Assembly (NCBI GenBank): GCA_905214615.1
Contig: CAJMMX010000001.1
Location: forward strand, 14,857 to 78,856
Reading direction: 5' to 3'
DNA length: 64,000 nucleotides
DNA from: an uncultured bacterium
Lineage (GTDB): Bacteria > Actinomycetota > Coriobacteriia > Coriobacteriales > Coriobacteriaceae
Each line of letters starts with the position of its first letter. Within the stretch, counting starts at the first letter, position 1. The translations under genes and the position numbers were made by a program. Positions 43,625-52,699 of the stretch are shown piece by piece. Under the pieces are notes generated by a model. That model was not told the DNA's origin and ran no database searches. It was given only the letters and a program-made list of their open reading frames with translations.

Positions 43625-44022
43625 TGAATAGTTGAGACAACGGCACTTCCCCGCGCTTCTCACACCCGCGCCCAAGCTTCTTCCCAAGCTCCGCAGCACA
43701 GCGCTACTTTTCCTCGGCAAACAGGTCATCGATAGCCCTGTCGATCCGCGCGCAAGTCTGCCGATGCTCATCCTTCCAGGGCAGGTTGAGTCCCAGGCTC
43801 GCATCTCAAGAGCCGCCGAGCTTGGCGTTGATTACTTCCTCGGGATACAGCGCGTCGCGGCGAACACCTTCAATCGCCTCGTCCTCGTCCATATCACAGG
43901 CTGCATCGCCCCCCCCCTCGAGGCACTGGCGCAGCTCCTTTTGCTCGCGGATGCGATTCAGCACGCTGGCACACACCACGGCCAAAAAGCGCAATCTCGG
44001 GGGCTAGTCGGATACATCTGGG
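43625..44022 (-). pseudogene. Degraded copy of the 45,966 gene
   Basis: In several frames the minus strand encodes FLAVVCASVLNRIREQKEL, ACDMDEDEAIEGVRRDALYP and LGLNLPWKDEH, matching the C-terminal half of the intact 45966-46769 protein closely. Frames break at a C8 run near 43,910, at a stop after NAKLGGS and near the DDLFAEE segment. The N-terminal half is absent. It lies next to the HNH pseudogene exactly as the intact copy lies near the second HNH fragment. Confidence 0.75.
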
Positions 44023-44129
44023 CCGCGATCCGGCACCGGCGGTAGTATCCGATTGTCACGCCACTTCTAGAATAAAACTAGATTGGCTATAATCAAAATA
44101 TATTATCGTATATTTGAAAGAGGTATTCA

Positions 44130-44393
44130 GTGCTTGAACGGATCGGATCATCGGACGCTATTCGTTATATGGTGCAGGATTGCGGCATGACTCTGCAGGA
44201 TGCATCCGTTAAAACCGGTAAGCAGAAGGGTAGCCTGTCTACTCGCCTGCATAACAACACGCGGTTCACCATCGATGAATTCGTCAAAATCTGCGATGCG
44301 TGCGGCTGGCAGCTCGTGCTTAAACGGGGTAGCAAGCAGTTCGACCTGCGCGGGATTGATGAGAACAAGCCGCGCGGCGATGCGAAGAAGTAG
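44130..44393 (+). CDS. Small HTH (XRE-like) protein
   Basis: 87 aa starting at GTG 44130 with AAGAGG six bases upstream. MTLQDASVKTGKQKGSLSTRL is an XRE-type helix-turn-helix. The C-terminus is basic. It could be a regulator or the antitoxin half of a lost pair. Convergent with the next gene. Confidence 0.65.
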   Translation: MLERIGSSDAIRYMVQDCGMTLQDASVKTGKQKGSLSTRLHNNTRFTIDEFVKICDACGWQLVLKRGSKQFDLRGIDENKPRGDAKK

Positions 44394-44465
44394 GGCCTGG
44401 CTATTCGCATGCCTCACCTGCGGTCCATCCATCAGGGTGCAATTGCCTATGGCCGCCGGACGGCT

Positions 44466-45235
44466 TTAGACATATACGAAATCGACTACGACCTTACCGT
44501 CGCCCATGATTTGTCTAGCCGCCGCCTGCGCCGCACGGTTGTCGATTCTCTGCTGTTTCGTTAGGGTTCCGAGGCGAGTCATAGGATGGTACGGCATCGG
44601 GTTCGGCATGCTTTCGAGGAGTTCGGCCGTGCGGATATCAAGCGCCTCGGCGTATTCATCCAGAAAGTCCCATGCCTCGTCTACCGGCAGCATCGTGTCC
44701 CGCTTGGGGTTTTTCCAGTCCTTAACTGATCGGTTTGTAATACCCAATGCTGCCGCGATCTCGGACGTCGGTACTCCCAAGGCGTCCGCTTGCGCGGCAA
44801 ATGCAGCCTTGAGATCGATATCGGGGGAAAGTCCAGGTTCTGCTCGATCCACTCGCCGTCGCGGGATGCATAGACAGTAGAGCACTCTATACCCTTCGCG
44901 GCGAGTTGGTCGGCGGCAAGGCGGCTCGCGAGATTGTAAAGGCCTCCCGGTTCAGTATCGGGCAGATCTTCATCTCGGTACCAGCGAACGATATGCTGGC
45001 CGAACTTCTCGTAGGAATCGTTCGCGTCATTCAAGCATTGCAGTGTGAGGTCGCCGAGCTTTTCGATCTGGTCGCTTATCCAGTCGAAGGCATCCTTGAC
45101 CGGCATACAGTCGAGCTCGGGGTCGAGCCATTTTCGGACGCTCGAGACGCGAATGCCGAGACCTCCTGCAAGATCTTCCGGCTTGAGCCATAGGTTATCG
45201 AGCTGGGCCTGCATCGAGCATTTGAGATCGAACAT
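44466..45235 (-). pseudogene. Protein with two tandem HTH-like repeats, frameshifted
   Basis: Intended product about 257 aa. The first domain, DLKCSMQAQLDNLWLKPEDL...GIRVSSVRKWLDPE...PVKDAFDWI, is echoed after residue 145 by DLKAAFAAQADALGVPTSEI...GITNRSVKDWKNPK...PVDEAWDFL. Each looks like a helix-turn-helix unit. The frame breaks in a C5 run near 44,830; a C6 would restore DFPPDIDLKAAF. ATG 45235 has GGAAGGA seven bases upstream. Either a fresh pseudogene or a homopolymer sequencing error. Function unknown. Confidence 0.7.
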
Positions 45236-45237
45236 GG

Positions 45238-45400
45238 TCATTCCTTCCTGTAATCGTGCAATGCGTTCAAGAGTAATCCGTTGTCGGGCGCGAGGCGCTC
45301 CGTCATTGGGTCAGAGACTATACAGGACTTGATATGGCTAGCGACCAACAGCGCCTTGTTCGATAGTCCCGTCAAGCAACATCTTGAATCGTAAGTGATG
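45238..45400 (-). pseudogene. Second HNH endonuclease fragment
   Basis: About 50 codons read YDSRCCLTGLSNKALLVASHIK then DNGLLLNALHDYRKE, closely matching the HNH core of the 42,759 pseudogene. The match stops at ALHD and runs into the upstream region of the two-HTH gene; its TGA overlaps that gene's ribosome site. No N-terminal half is present. Confidence 0.75.
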
Positions 45401-45419
45401 AGTCTTTCGCCCTTATGGG

Positions 45420-45857
45420 CTATGGTTGAAGCGTCTTTATGTGATTCAACGCACACAATAGCACGGTCCTATTTCGCTCAAAGCAATACCGGAACCACGC
45501 ATATATTCCCAAGGCAACCAGGAATAGCACCATGAAAATCTCGGCTAAAGTTGGATTACTGGCTATCAGCGCAGACAAATATCCTCCAGCCATAAGAGAG
45601 GCAATGATGCCAATCAGGCTAAGGGCCCAGCTCGTATAATGCGTCTCAGCAACCGCCCGTTCGATTATTTTGCATTTCTTTTCCAGGCTAATGTCCCCAT
45701 CAGCTCCAGCGAGAGAGAAGTCCATTCCTGAAATTAAATCGAGTAATTCAGCCTCGCTGTATCCGCTTTTCTTGAATCTTTTAATGAAGAAACCTCCTGG
45801 TCCAGGACCGTAGATAGGACGGTTTACACGAAACAGTTCCTTATAGGCGATTTCCAT
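45420..45857 (-). CDS. Small membrane protein with two C-terminal helices
   Basis: 145 aa. Soluble N-terminal part (about 1-75) contains a Gly/Pro-rich YGPGPGGFFIKRFKKSGY and an acidic helix. Two TM helices (about 78-97 and 103-122) form a hairpin, followed by a basic tail. AAGGAG lies seven bases before ATG 45857. No family recognised. It separates the HNH fragment from the 45,966 gene. Confidence 0.65.
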   Translation of the reverse strand: MEIAYKELFRVNRPIYGPGPGGFFIKRFKKSGYSEAELLDLISGMDFSLAGADGDISLEKKCKIIERAVAETHYTSWALSLIGIIASLMAGGYLSALIASNPTLAEIFMVLFLVALGIYAWFRYCFERNRTVLLCALNHIKTLQP

Positions 45858-45965
45858 TGTTAACTCCTTAAAGTACGGGTGCTATTTACGCTATCGTTCT
45901 ATCATTTCGTTCGGACAGTTTATTGCCGAGCCGCCACCGATCATTCACAGGAACCACTCTTGCAG

Positions 45966-46769
45966 TCAATCTCCGTCCAACCACTCCCCGCACCCCTCAT
46001 ACCCACGCCCAAGCTTCCTCCCAAGCTCCGCGGCATTGCGCTTCGTCTCCTCGGCAAACAGGTCATCGATTGCCCTGTCAATTCGCACGCAGGTCTCGAA
46101 ATGCTCGTCCTTCCAGGGCAGATTGAGCCCCAGGCTCGTATCCCAGAGCTTTGCGTTGATTACCTCCTCGGGATACAGCACGTCTTGGCGAATACCTTCG
46201 ATCGCCTCATCCTCGTCCATGTCGCAGGCTGCATCGTCCTTCTTGAGACACTTGCGCAGCTCCTTTTGCTCGCGGATGCGATGCAGCGCGCTGGCACACA
46301 CCACAGCCAAAAAGCGATAACGTTCGCATAGGTCCCATTCGCCGCCGAGCCATACGCGATAGCCCAGAACGACGCTTGTGGGCTCCTCGTTGAGCAGGAA
46401 CAGGTCCCACGGATACACTTCAGCGCACGCGTCCTCTCCCAGCTTTTGCGCGCCACCGCGCGTAAAAGCGCACGGCTCTACGTCGTAATAGCCAAAGCCG
46501 TGGTCCGCATTGCGACGATTGATGACATGCTTGGGCAACAGGACGATCTTGTCGCTGGGCTCGGGATCTATCTTCCGCAGCTTTTTGATCTTGCGGCGGG
46601 CGCGCTTTAGGTCGCGCTCGTTATCGACACGGCCACGGTCATCCGGCTTGCCGCCGTATCGCAGGGCAACCTCGGGTGCCAGGATCTTTGTGTCAGCAGC
46701 GCACAGCAGGTCGCTCACGGTGGGCAGATCTTCCCACTCAATACCGTCGACATCCCAAATCCTACTCAT
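45966..46769 (-). CDS. Hypothetical protein, duplicated in this region
   Basis: 267 aa, acidic, rich in Asp, Glu, Arg and Cys. No domain recognised. A basic RDLKRARRKIKKLRKI helix lies near 53-68 and a long acidic DMDEDEAIEG near 185. AAAGAGG precedes ATG 46769. A degraded copy lies at 43,625. Both copies sit beside HNH-endonuclease fragments, suggesting that the two genes once formed a unit. Confidence 0.65.
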   Translation of the reverse strand: MSRIWDVDGIEWEDLPTVSDLLCAADTKILAPEVALRYGGKPDDRGRVDNERDLKRARRKIKKLRKIDPEPSDKIVLLPKHVINRRNADHGFGYYDVEPCAFTRGGAQKLGEDACAEVYPWDLFLLNEEPTSVVLGYRVWLGGEWDLCERYRFLAVVCASALHRIREQKELRKCLKKDDAACDMDEDEAIEGIRQDVLYPEEVINAKLWDTSLGLNLPWKDEHFETCVRIDRAIDDLFAEETKRNAAELGRKLGRGYEGCGEWLDGD

Positions 46770-46843
46770 GTTCAACCTCTTTCTGGCTGTTCAACTACGT
46801 GCTCATTCGCCCTGTTTAACGTGCTTGTAGGGCATATGCCCCG

Positions 46844-47446
46844 CTAGAGCGCCTTCTTACTCGGAGCAATCACCTCGTCCACCAGGCCCAGCTCCAGGGC
46901 GCGCTTGGCGTTGCACCAGCAGTCGCGCTCGGTGAGCTCGTGGAACTCCTGCGCGCTCAGGTTGCCATGCTCGGCCAGCAGCTCGTCCAGCTCGGCGCGC
47001 ATGGCCGCTGTATGCTGGGCCACAATCTCGATATCGGTCTGCTGCGCCATGCCTGTGCCGCCCATCAGTTGGTGGATGAGCACCTGCGTGTGGCGGTACA
47101 CCTGGCGGTGGTCGCCGCAGGCCAGGATCACCGCGGCCATCGAGGCCACGACGCCCTCGCCCACCGTGATCACGGGGCAATCGAGCGACTGCATGGTGTC
47201 AATGAGCGCCAGCCCCGCCGTAACGCTGCCGCCCGGGCTATTGATGATGAGGGTGATGGGCTCGGTCGCGCTTTGATGTTCCAGCACCAGCATGGACTTA
47301 ATGAGGCCGTTGCAGGTCACATCGTTGACCTCGCCCTCCAGCAGCAGCACGCGGCTGTTAAGCAGCTCGCTTGCCATATCGACGGCGGCAACACGGCCGT
47401 CCTTGGACTTCTTGATGATGCTGGGCTCACGATACATAACGGACAT
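46844..47446 (-). CDS. ClpP-family serine protease, accessory copy
   Basis: 200 aa. The catalytic triad is visible as Ser102 (VVASMAA), His125 (LIHQLMGG) and Asp175 (ERDCWC). INSPGGSVTAGLALIDTM is the canonical oxyanion region. Start ATG 47446 follows GAGGAA. No ClpX lies next to it; instead a VirD4-like gene is upstream on the same strand, 109 bases away. The ClpX-like ATPase with a VGF loop at 26,784 is a possible partner. It could alternatively be the housekeeping clpP, but the context is accessory. Confidence 0.88.
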   Translation of the reverse strand: MSVMYREPSIIKKSKDGRVAAVDMASELLNSRVLLLEGEVNDVTCNGLIKSMLVLEHQSATEPITLIINSPGGSVTAGLALIDTMQSLDCPVITVGEGVVASMAAVILACGDHRQVYRHTQVLIHQLMGGTGMAQQTDIEIVAQHTAAMRAELDELLAEHGNLSAQEFHELTERDCWCNAKRALELGLVDEVIAPSKKAL

Positions 47447-47555
47447 GGTTAATTCCTCTCTAGATGGAATCGATAAGGGAAACTGGCCGCACGGCACATG
47501 GCAAACAGAGGCCGTGCAGCCAAAATGCAGGTCAAAATGCGCGAGGCTGCAAGGG

Positions 47556-49040
47556 TTAATCCCTTAGCCACTTGGCTGCATTGGGATGGTCGTCGCAAAA
47601 GTACTTCTTGGCGCGGAAGGGACGCATGCCGGTCACCTTGACCAGGCAATCGGTGCGAGGCATAAGCCCAACCTCGCCTGGGGTCATCACGCAGCCGCGC
47701 ACATCTACGGCAGTGCGCTCGGCGCCCACGTACTTGGTGCCCAAAACCGACTCGCCACACAGTTCGCTTATGTAGTTCTGCGTCGCGATGTTGCTGCCGC
47801 CACCCATATAGACCAAACTATCGCAGTTATCGAGAATGGTAAGCGCCGTGGATTTGCCGTACACGGCATCGAGCTGGCTCAGCGATTGCGCACACATCAA
47901 AAAGCTAATGCCGCGGCTGCGCACGGTCGCAATGCTGCGCTCAAAATCGGGGATGCGTCCCACATTGGGAAACTCATCGAGCACAAACTGCACGCAACGC
48001 TGCAAATGGCCGCTGGGGCTGGCATCGGCACGGCGCTGGGCAAGGTTAAACAGCTGCTTAAGGGCAACGTTCGCAAGCCATGCATTAGCCGAATCGTTGT
48101 CGCTCACCTTAAGATCGATCACGCGCTTGCCCTCGTCAATACGATCAAGACGCATCTCGTCTTTCTCAAAGACGCGCATGAGCTGGGGAGTCTTAAGCCG
48201 CGAGATGGTCGCGTTGAGCGTGATCAGAATGCTCTTAAGCGTCCTATCGGCTGCCCCGCGAAAATCACGATACTGCTCAACGCCATACAGATCAGCGTTC
48301 TCCGCACCAAACTTATCGAGAAACTCCCTGGACTCCACCTCTTCTACAAGGTAGTCCAACGGGAATCGGCCCTCGCCATCCCCCGTGACCTTGATGAGCG
48401 CAGCCAGTTTAAAGACGTTGTTCATCTTAAGGTAGCGGCGCGGAGCATTGGGGTCCTCGCCCGGCGCAAGGGTGCCGGCAAGACACTCCAGGAGATACAG
48501 GATTCCAACAATTGCTCGAAGCAGCAGATCGTTTGCGTTATCCCAGAACGGATCATACCTACGGCTACGACCGTCAGGATCGACCCCCTCCATGATTGCC
48601 GCCACCGTAGTGGGGATATCCTCGACATCCATCACGTAGCGCAGAGGGTCGTATCCGGCCGACTGCTCGGGATTAACAGTATCGAGAACCGTTACCTCGT
48701 AGCCGTCCTCTTCAAAGCCTTTCCCCGTACGGCGCAGCAGCTCACCCTTGGTGTCTGTGACCACATAACAGCATTCGTGGTGATTGAGTAGGTTGGGCAA
48801 AATGAAACTCGCCGTTTTGCCGCTGCCGGTACCTCCAAAGGCAAAGACATTGTTGGACACACTCGTCTCCCAATGCTTGTCGTCCTCGTAGAACGCCACC
48901 GTGGCACCCTTAGCCAGGATCACATCGCGCTGCTCATCGCCAGACGACAGCGCCTGCATCTCCTCCTTAGTCGCCCACTTCTTGGTCTGATACTCCGTTT
49001 GCTGCGCGGCCTCGTAGCCGTACATCTTGATGACTGACAT
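47556..49040 (-). CDS. VirD4/TraG-family coupling-protein-like ATPase
   Basis: 494 aa. Walker A GGTGSGKT (69-76), Walker B VQFVLDEFPN, and the MCAQSLSQLDAVYG motif of the VirD4/TraD/TraG motor. Start ATG 49040 follows AAAGGAG. No N-terminal membrane helices are visible, unlike classic coupling proteins. There is no relaxase or mating-channel gene near. Relic or repurposed conjugation motor is inferred. It lies between an unknown gene and clpP on one strand. Confidence 0.87.
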   Translation of the reverse strand: MSVIKMYGYEAAQQTEYQTKKWATKEEMQALSSGDEQRDVILAKGATVAFYEDDKHWETSVSNNVFAFGGTGSGKTASFILPNLLNHHECCYVVTDTKGELLRRTGKGFEEDGYEVTVLDTVNPEQSAGYDPLRYVMDVEDIPTTVAAIMEGVDPDGRSRRYDPFWDNANDLLLRAIVGILYLLECLAGTLAPGEDPNAPRRYLKMNNVFKLAALIKVTGDGEGRFPLDYLVEEVESREFLDKFGAENADLYGVEQYRDFRGAADRTLKSILITLNATISRLKTPQLMRVFEKDEMRLDRIDEGKRVIDLKVSDNDSANAWLANVALKQLFNLAQRRADASPSGHLQRCVQFVLDEFPNVGRIPDFERSIATVRSRGISFLMCAQSLSQLDAVYGKSTALTILDNCDSLVYMGGGSNIATQNYISELCGESVLGTKYVGAERTAVDVRGCVMTPGEVGLMPRTDCLVKVTGMRPFRAKKYFCDDHPNAAKWLRD

Positions 49041-49077
49041 GGCGTGGCTCCTTTCTTGTCCGTGACGTTGGTGGTTG

Positions 49078-49995
49078 TTAAGTAATGCGATCGACACCGT
49101 CGTCCTCATTGAGCTGTGCCGAGCGCGACGACTTGGTCGCGTGGCCGATCAGGCGCTCGGCCTGCGCCAGATAACTCTCGCGAGCAGCAGTTGAAACCGT
49201 CCCGTCGCGCAGATACGCAAGCAATGCATTAATCATCAGCTTGTCGAGCAGGTCGTATCCCTTGGCCCGAGCGCAGTTGAGGAGGTAGCGGTCCTGAAGC
49301 CCCCGTACCTTAGTTGCCAAATCGATTTCCATCTTTTCCTCCATGTAATAAAAAGTGTGTCGTTCGTCCAAAAGTGCCTCAAACGGGCGTTTGACGCATA
49401 ACTCAAAGTTGAAACGCGGACTCGTATCGAACACGCGTCGTTGCACCTTGAGGTAGCGCTTATAAAACATGACGGCATCATCTTCATCCGCCGTAAAGCC
49501 ACGCGATCCATCGCGGTGCAGCCGGTCGTAAGGCTTTTTGCTATCGATATGGCGCACGAATGGGGACGGAATATAGGCATCCTTCTTGACGTTGTACTTC
49601 ATCCCTGTCGTAACCTGCTCAAACAAGAGAACGCCAGCTGACTTAAAAGCCGCATTACATCCATGCCTAAACATGCTCACCACGGCTGCCACGCTGCCCA
49701 TGCAGCTATCGCGCGGGGAAAAATACAGCGAAAGCAAAGCGAGCGTCGCAGCAGTCAAAAGCTCGCGGGCCTCGTGTACATCGGCTCGATACTGCTCGGG
49801 CACCAGCCCGGGAATATCGGGCGAGCGCTCTTCCAGCACGCCAACGAGCGATTTAGCCAGGCGCTCGACGTTCTTCTCGCCGCAGTACGGACACGGAAGT
49901 GGCAGCTCTGCCTTCCTGTTCACTTCGCACATACCGCGGAGATCCTCGTCGATCGCACTGAGGAATGCCTCGTAAATACTGTCCCGTTTCTTCAT
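49078..49995 (-). CDS. Hypothetical protein with CPYC motif
   Basis: 305 aa. The N-terminal region has LPCPYCGEKN, a half zinc ribbon. The rest is helical with an Arg/Asp/Tyr-rich centre (DAVMFYKRYLKVQRRVF). No family recognised. AAAGAAG precedes ATG 49995. 37 bases before the VirD4-like start, so likely an operon and perhaps an accessory factor for that ATPase. Confidence 0.65.
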   Translation of the reverse strand: MKKRDSIYEAFLSAIDEDLRGMCEVNRKAELPLPCPYCGEKNVERLAKSLVGVLEERSPDIPGLVPEQYRADVHEARELLTAATLALLSLYFSPRDSCMGSVAAVVSMFRHGCNAAFKSAGVLLFEQVTTGMKYNVKKDAYIPSPFVRHIDSKKPYDRLHRDGSRGFTADEDDAVMFYKRYLKVQRRVFDTSPRFNFELCVKRPFEALLDERHTFYYMEEKMEIDLATKVRGLQDRYLLNCARAKGYDLLDKLMINALLAYLRDGTVSTAARESYLAQAERLIGHATKSSRSAQLNEDDGVDRIT

Positions 49996-50045
49996 GAATG
50001 CTTCTTTCTATCCGGTTTCAGGTGGTTGATGTAAGTCTGTTCTAA

Positions 50046-50071
50046 GTTCTAGAATGTTCTGACGCTAGAAC
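50046..50071. promoter_or_regulatory. Inverted repeat in the divergent 49,995/50,285 promoter region
   Basis: GTTCTAG (50046-50052) and CTAGAAC (50065-50071) form a perfect 7-bp inverted repeat with a third GTTCT between them. It lies about 50 bases upstream of the 49,995 gene and 215 upstream of 50,285. Operator-like; its regulator is unknown. Confidence 0.35.
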
Positions 50072-50284
50072 GATGATTATTGATCTAACCCATTAGTTTC
50101 ATAAGTGAAATCATTCTGCTCGATTGCTTAGTTTGCCTAAAGGCTACAAAGCGAATGTATCAAGCAATTGCTATTGAGTTGGCTTTGGATTGCTTCGAGG
50201 ATAGCACAGCGTGCTGTTCTCGTCATTAGAAATTATAATATTTTTCTGCTAATATAAACCCACTGAGAAGAAAGGGCTCTATAC

Positions 50285-51724
50285 ATGCGTGAAACTACAT
50301 CATCATTGCCACGCCTCACCGCCGCCGCCCTCTCGCGCGCGCTTAACCTGGAACAAGGCAGTCGCCTGCTCACTGTCCGTCTGCCTGGCGCTGTGGATGC
50401 CGAAGATCTCGCTAAGTGCTTTACCCTAAACGGTAACGGCGTGCCCGATATTTGTGAGCTTGAACCCGGAAAGCAGAATGCAAGCGATGATGATGCAGCG
50501 CCGGTGTTTGTCGATGCATCAAACTACTACCGCGCAAATAAGCACGATATCGAAAAAGACAGTGCCGCGCTCATCGATTATTTGGAGCCTGGCTACCTTG
50601 ATTTTTGCGACTGGGGTCCTTTTATTTGGTGCCTGTATGCTCTCGCCCTTTCGGGCCGCACTCGAGCAGCCGTGGTACTTCCCGCCGATTTACTTGATAA
50701 AGCTGAACAAGCACGCACGATTTTGATACGCGAAGGGCTCATCGAGAGCGTCGTTTATTTGCCACTTTCCGAGCCCAGGCCCTACATGACAAGCGCGCTC
50801 CTCATACTGTCTTCAGGAAATCGCAGCGTTGCATTTCGCAGCGCAATTGAGCCCGGACCGCGTTTTCAATATGTGACTAAAACATCGTATTACTCTGATA
50901 TCACCTTTTCTATCTCTCCTGACTGGGCCCGCATTGATACCAATACGCCAAGATCGACGCCAATCGAAACGTCCACTTTTGCCACGCGCGAGCTGCTCCA
51001 ACACCACGCCGCTCTCTCCAAAGGCAAAATCAGCCTCATCGCCATCACCCGAAACTACAGCGCCACACTCGGTGACTCTTTTACGCGAGTCGCGCCATTC
51101 ATGCCCCGCGAGAGCACGACATCGAACGACATTGACGCAGTCGAGGTGCGCCGAATCTCATCTCAAGATTTTCAGGACGGCAATCTTCTGCCCGTAGATG
51201 CTTCAGATAATCAAAATAGCTCGGATTCTAAATTCGTAAAGGTGGACCCCAGCGTTCTCGATCGTTATGAGCTCCGCGCTGGAGATATCGTCATGCCGCG
51301 CATGCTGGGTCGCTACGGCGCGTCCAACCTGCTCGTCGTCAGCTCCGATGACGCTAAGCAGCATCTGGTTGCTTCGCATAACACCACCGTCATTCGCCCG
51401 TCATTCCAAACGATGACCGAAGATGAGCGCGTAGTGTTTTCGGAGATAATTGTTGGATACCTTACCGAAGGCCACGGGGCGCAGCTGATTCAAGCATTAA
51501 CTGAAGCAGCCAGCATCCGCGCCATCCGTCCTAGCGACCTGTTTGAGATCGAAGTCCCGCCGGCGCTCGACCCGCGCACACGCGAGTATAGCGAATCCAC
51601 CAACCGCTTTGCCGAGGTCGTAAGAACAAAGAAACAAGCCGAGGCCACTGTCGCCCAAGCCCAGCGCGACCTCGAAGGCGCAAAAAAGGCCGTCACCCAG
51701 GTGGTCGACCAGACCTGCGAATAG
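50285..51724 (+). CDS. Second N6-methyltransferase/HsdS-like protein lacking catalytic motifs
   Basis: 479 aa, same two-part design as the 29,872 protein. The methyltransferase-like half has AAVVLPADLLDKAEQAR and LIESVVYLPLSEP strands but no glycine-rich SAM motif, and CDWGPFIW where NPPF/Y is expected. The HsdS-like half reads ELRAGDIVMPRMLGRYG, VASHNTTVIRP and AIRPSDLFEIEVPP, then a coiled coil. AAAGGG is eight bases before the ATG. It is divergent from the VirD4-like/ClpP unit. Perhaps a DNA-binding adaptor. Confidence 0.7.
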   Translation: MRETTSSLPRLTAAALSRALNLEQGSRLLTVRLPGAVDAEDLAKCFTLNGNGVPDICELEPGKQNASDDDAAPVFVDASNYYRANKHDIEKDSAALIDYLEPGYLDFCDWGPFIWCLYALALSGRTRAAVVLPADLLDKAEQARTILIREGLIESVVYLPLSEPRPYMTSALLILSSGNRSVAFRSAIEPGPRFQYVTKTSYYSDITFSISPDWARIDTNTPRSTPIETSTFATRELLQHHAALSKGKISLIAITRNYSATLGDSFTRVAPFMPRESTTSNDIDAVEVRRISSQDFQDGNLLPVDASDNQNSSDSKFVKVDPSVLDRYELRAGDIVMPRMLGRYGASNLLVVSSDDAKQHLVASHNTTVIRPSFQTMTEDERVVFSEIIVGYLTEGHGAQLIQALTEAASIRAIRPSDLFEIEVPPALDPRTREYSESTNRFAEVVRTKKQAEATVAQAQRDLEGAKKAVTQVVDQTCE

Positions 51725-51745
51725 CGCATAGGCAGTAGAAACGTC

Positions 51746-51784
51746 TTAAGCCGGCGACAGGAACTAATTCTGCCGCCGGCTTAA
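51746..51784. terminator. Bidirectional terminator between convergent genes
   Basis: TTAAGCCGGCG/CGCCGGCTTAA, an 11-bp perfect stem at 51746-51756/51774-51784. It lies between the stops of the 50,285 gene and abiEii. Confidence 0.75.
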
Positions 51785-51793
51785 CTATCTAGC

Positions 51794-52684
51794 CTATTCC
51801 CATCCCGTGGTCTGAGGATTCCATTTGCACACATTCGCCGAATGATTAAAGCACGGTGTATACAACCGATTGACGACCTCTTCTGCCCCAGCAATGTTCC
51901 CCGCGAGATCAAGTACCCCCGCCTGCCTCGCCATCTTTACGTACTGTGCAGAACCATTTTGTTTCCACCAGAGAGGCGCCACGAACTCTTCCGGCATTGC
52001 CACTTTGCGGGCAGACGCTTCTTTCTCGACCCTCTCGACAAGCGTAGCCCCATCGACGAAGCAAGTTTTCGCGTACACCAAGATGTCGACTATATCCTTG
52101 ATTCGCGATGAAGCACGGCCCTCATGCATCTCTATCATTGCGAGCAATTTATCTGCAAGGGCACTCTCCACTCGGCATACTCGATAGTCGCAGACTGGGA
52201 GCCCCTCGATATTCAGACGATCGATCGGCGCAAGAACCTCAGGCTCAAGTCCCCGCACTTCATCAATTACCAAGTCAATTGAAATTGGCTGTAGCTTCTT
52301 GGTTCCCATAAAGGGGGTGAACCACACCTTCGCACCGCACCGATACTCATCTTCTTCTTTGATTTGCTCTGCACGATCAAAGACGAACGAAACGAAATCC
52401 TCCAGATCAATCGAAGCAGCCTGCACCAGATCGACAATAGCCTCTTCGAGACTCTCCTCTTGAGCAACCAAGTCAATATCTCTTGTGACACGCGCATCGA
52501 GTGTTCGCGCCAGGACGCTTTGACCGCCCTTGAGCACAAAGCTGCCGTCATCTTCTGAAAAAACGCGACATAGGAAGCGATGAAAGTAGAAACCGACGAT
52601 TGCCCGATTAGTATCCATTGGTGATTCTCTTGCGGCATTCCTAACAGCCATCTCCAATGCGGCAGGCGTTTTGTACTTCACCAT
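51794..52684 (-). CDS. abiEii: AbiEii-like nucleotidyltransferase toxin
   Basis: 296 aa. Type IV toxin-antitoxin component. The nucleotidyltransferase core shows FVLKGGQSVLARTL and TRDIDLV (the paired Asp residues bind metal), then a later PISIDLVIDEV acidic strand. AbiEii-family toxins use NTP to block growth upon phage infection. It starts 15 bases after the antitoxin stop, on the same strand. It reads as intact. Confidence 0.85.
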   Translation of the reverse strand: MVKYKTPAALEMAVRNAARESPMDTNRAIVGFYFHRFLCRVFSEDDGSFVLKGGQSVLARTLDARVTRDIDLVAQEESLEEAIVDLVQAASIDLEDFVSFVFDRAEQIKEEDEYRCGAKVWFTPFMGTKKLQPISIDLVIDEVRGLEPEVLAPIDRLNIEGLPVCDYRVCRVESALADKLLAMIEMHEGRASSRIKDIVDILVYAKTCFVDGATLVERVEKEASARKVAMPEEFVAPLWWKQNGSAQYVKMARQAGVLDLAGNIAGAEEVVNRLYTPCFNHSANVCKWNPQTTGWE

Positions 52685-52699
52685 GTCCTCCGTTTCGCA

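Noticed and set aside
50040..50071. TTC-GAA-TTC pattern resembling a heat-shock element
   Set aside because: That site type is eukaryotic; the pattern arises from the inverted repeat already listed.
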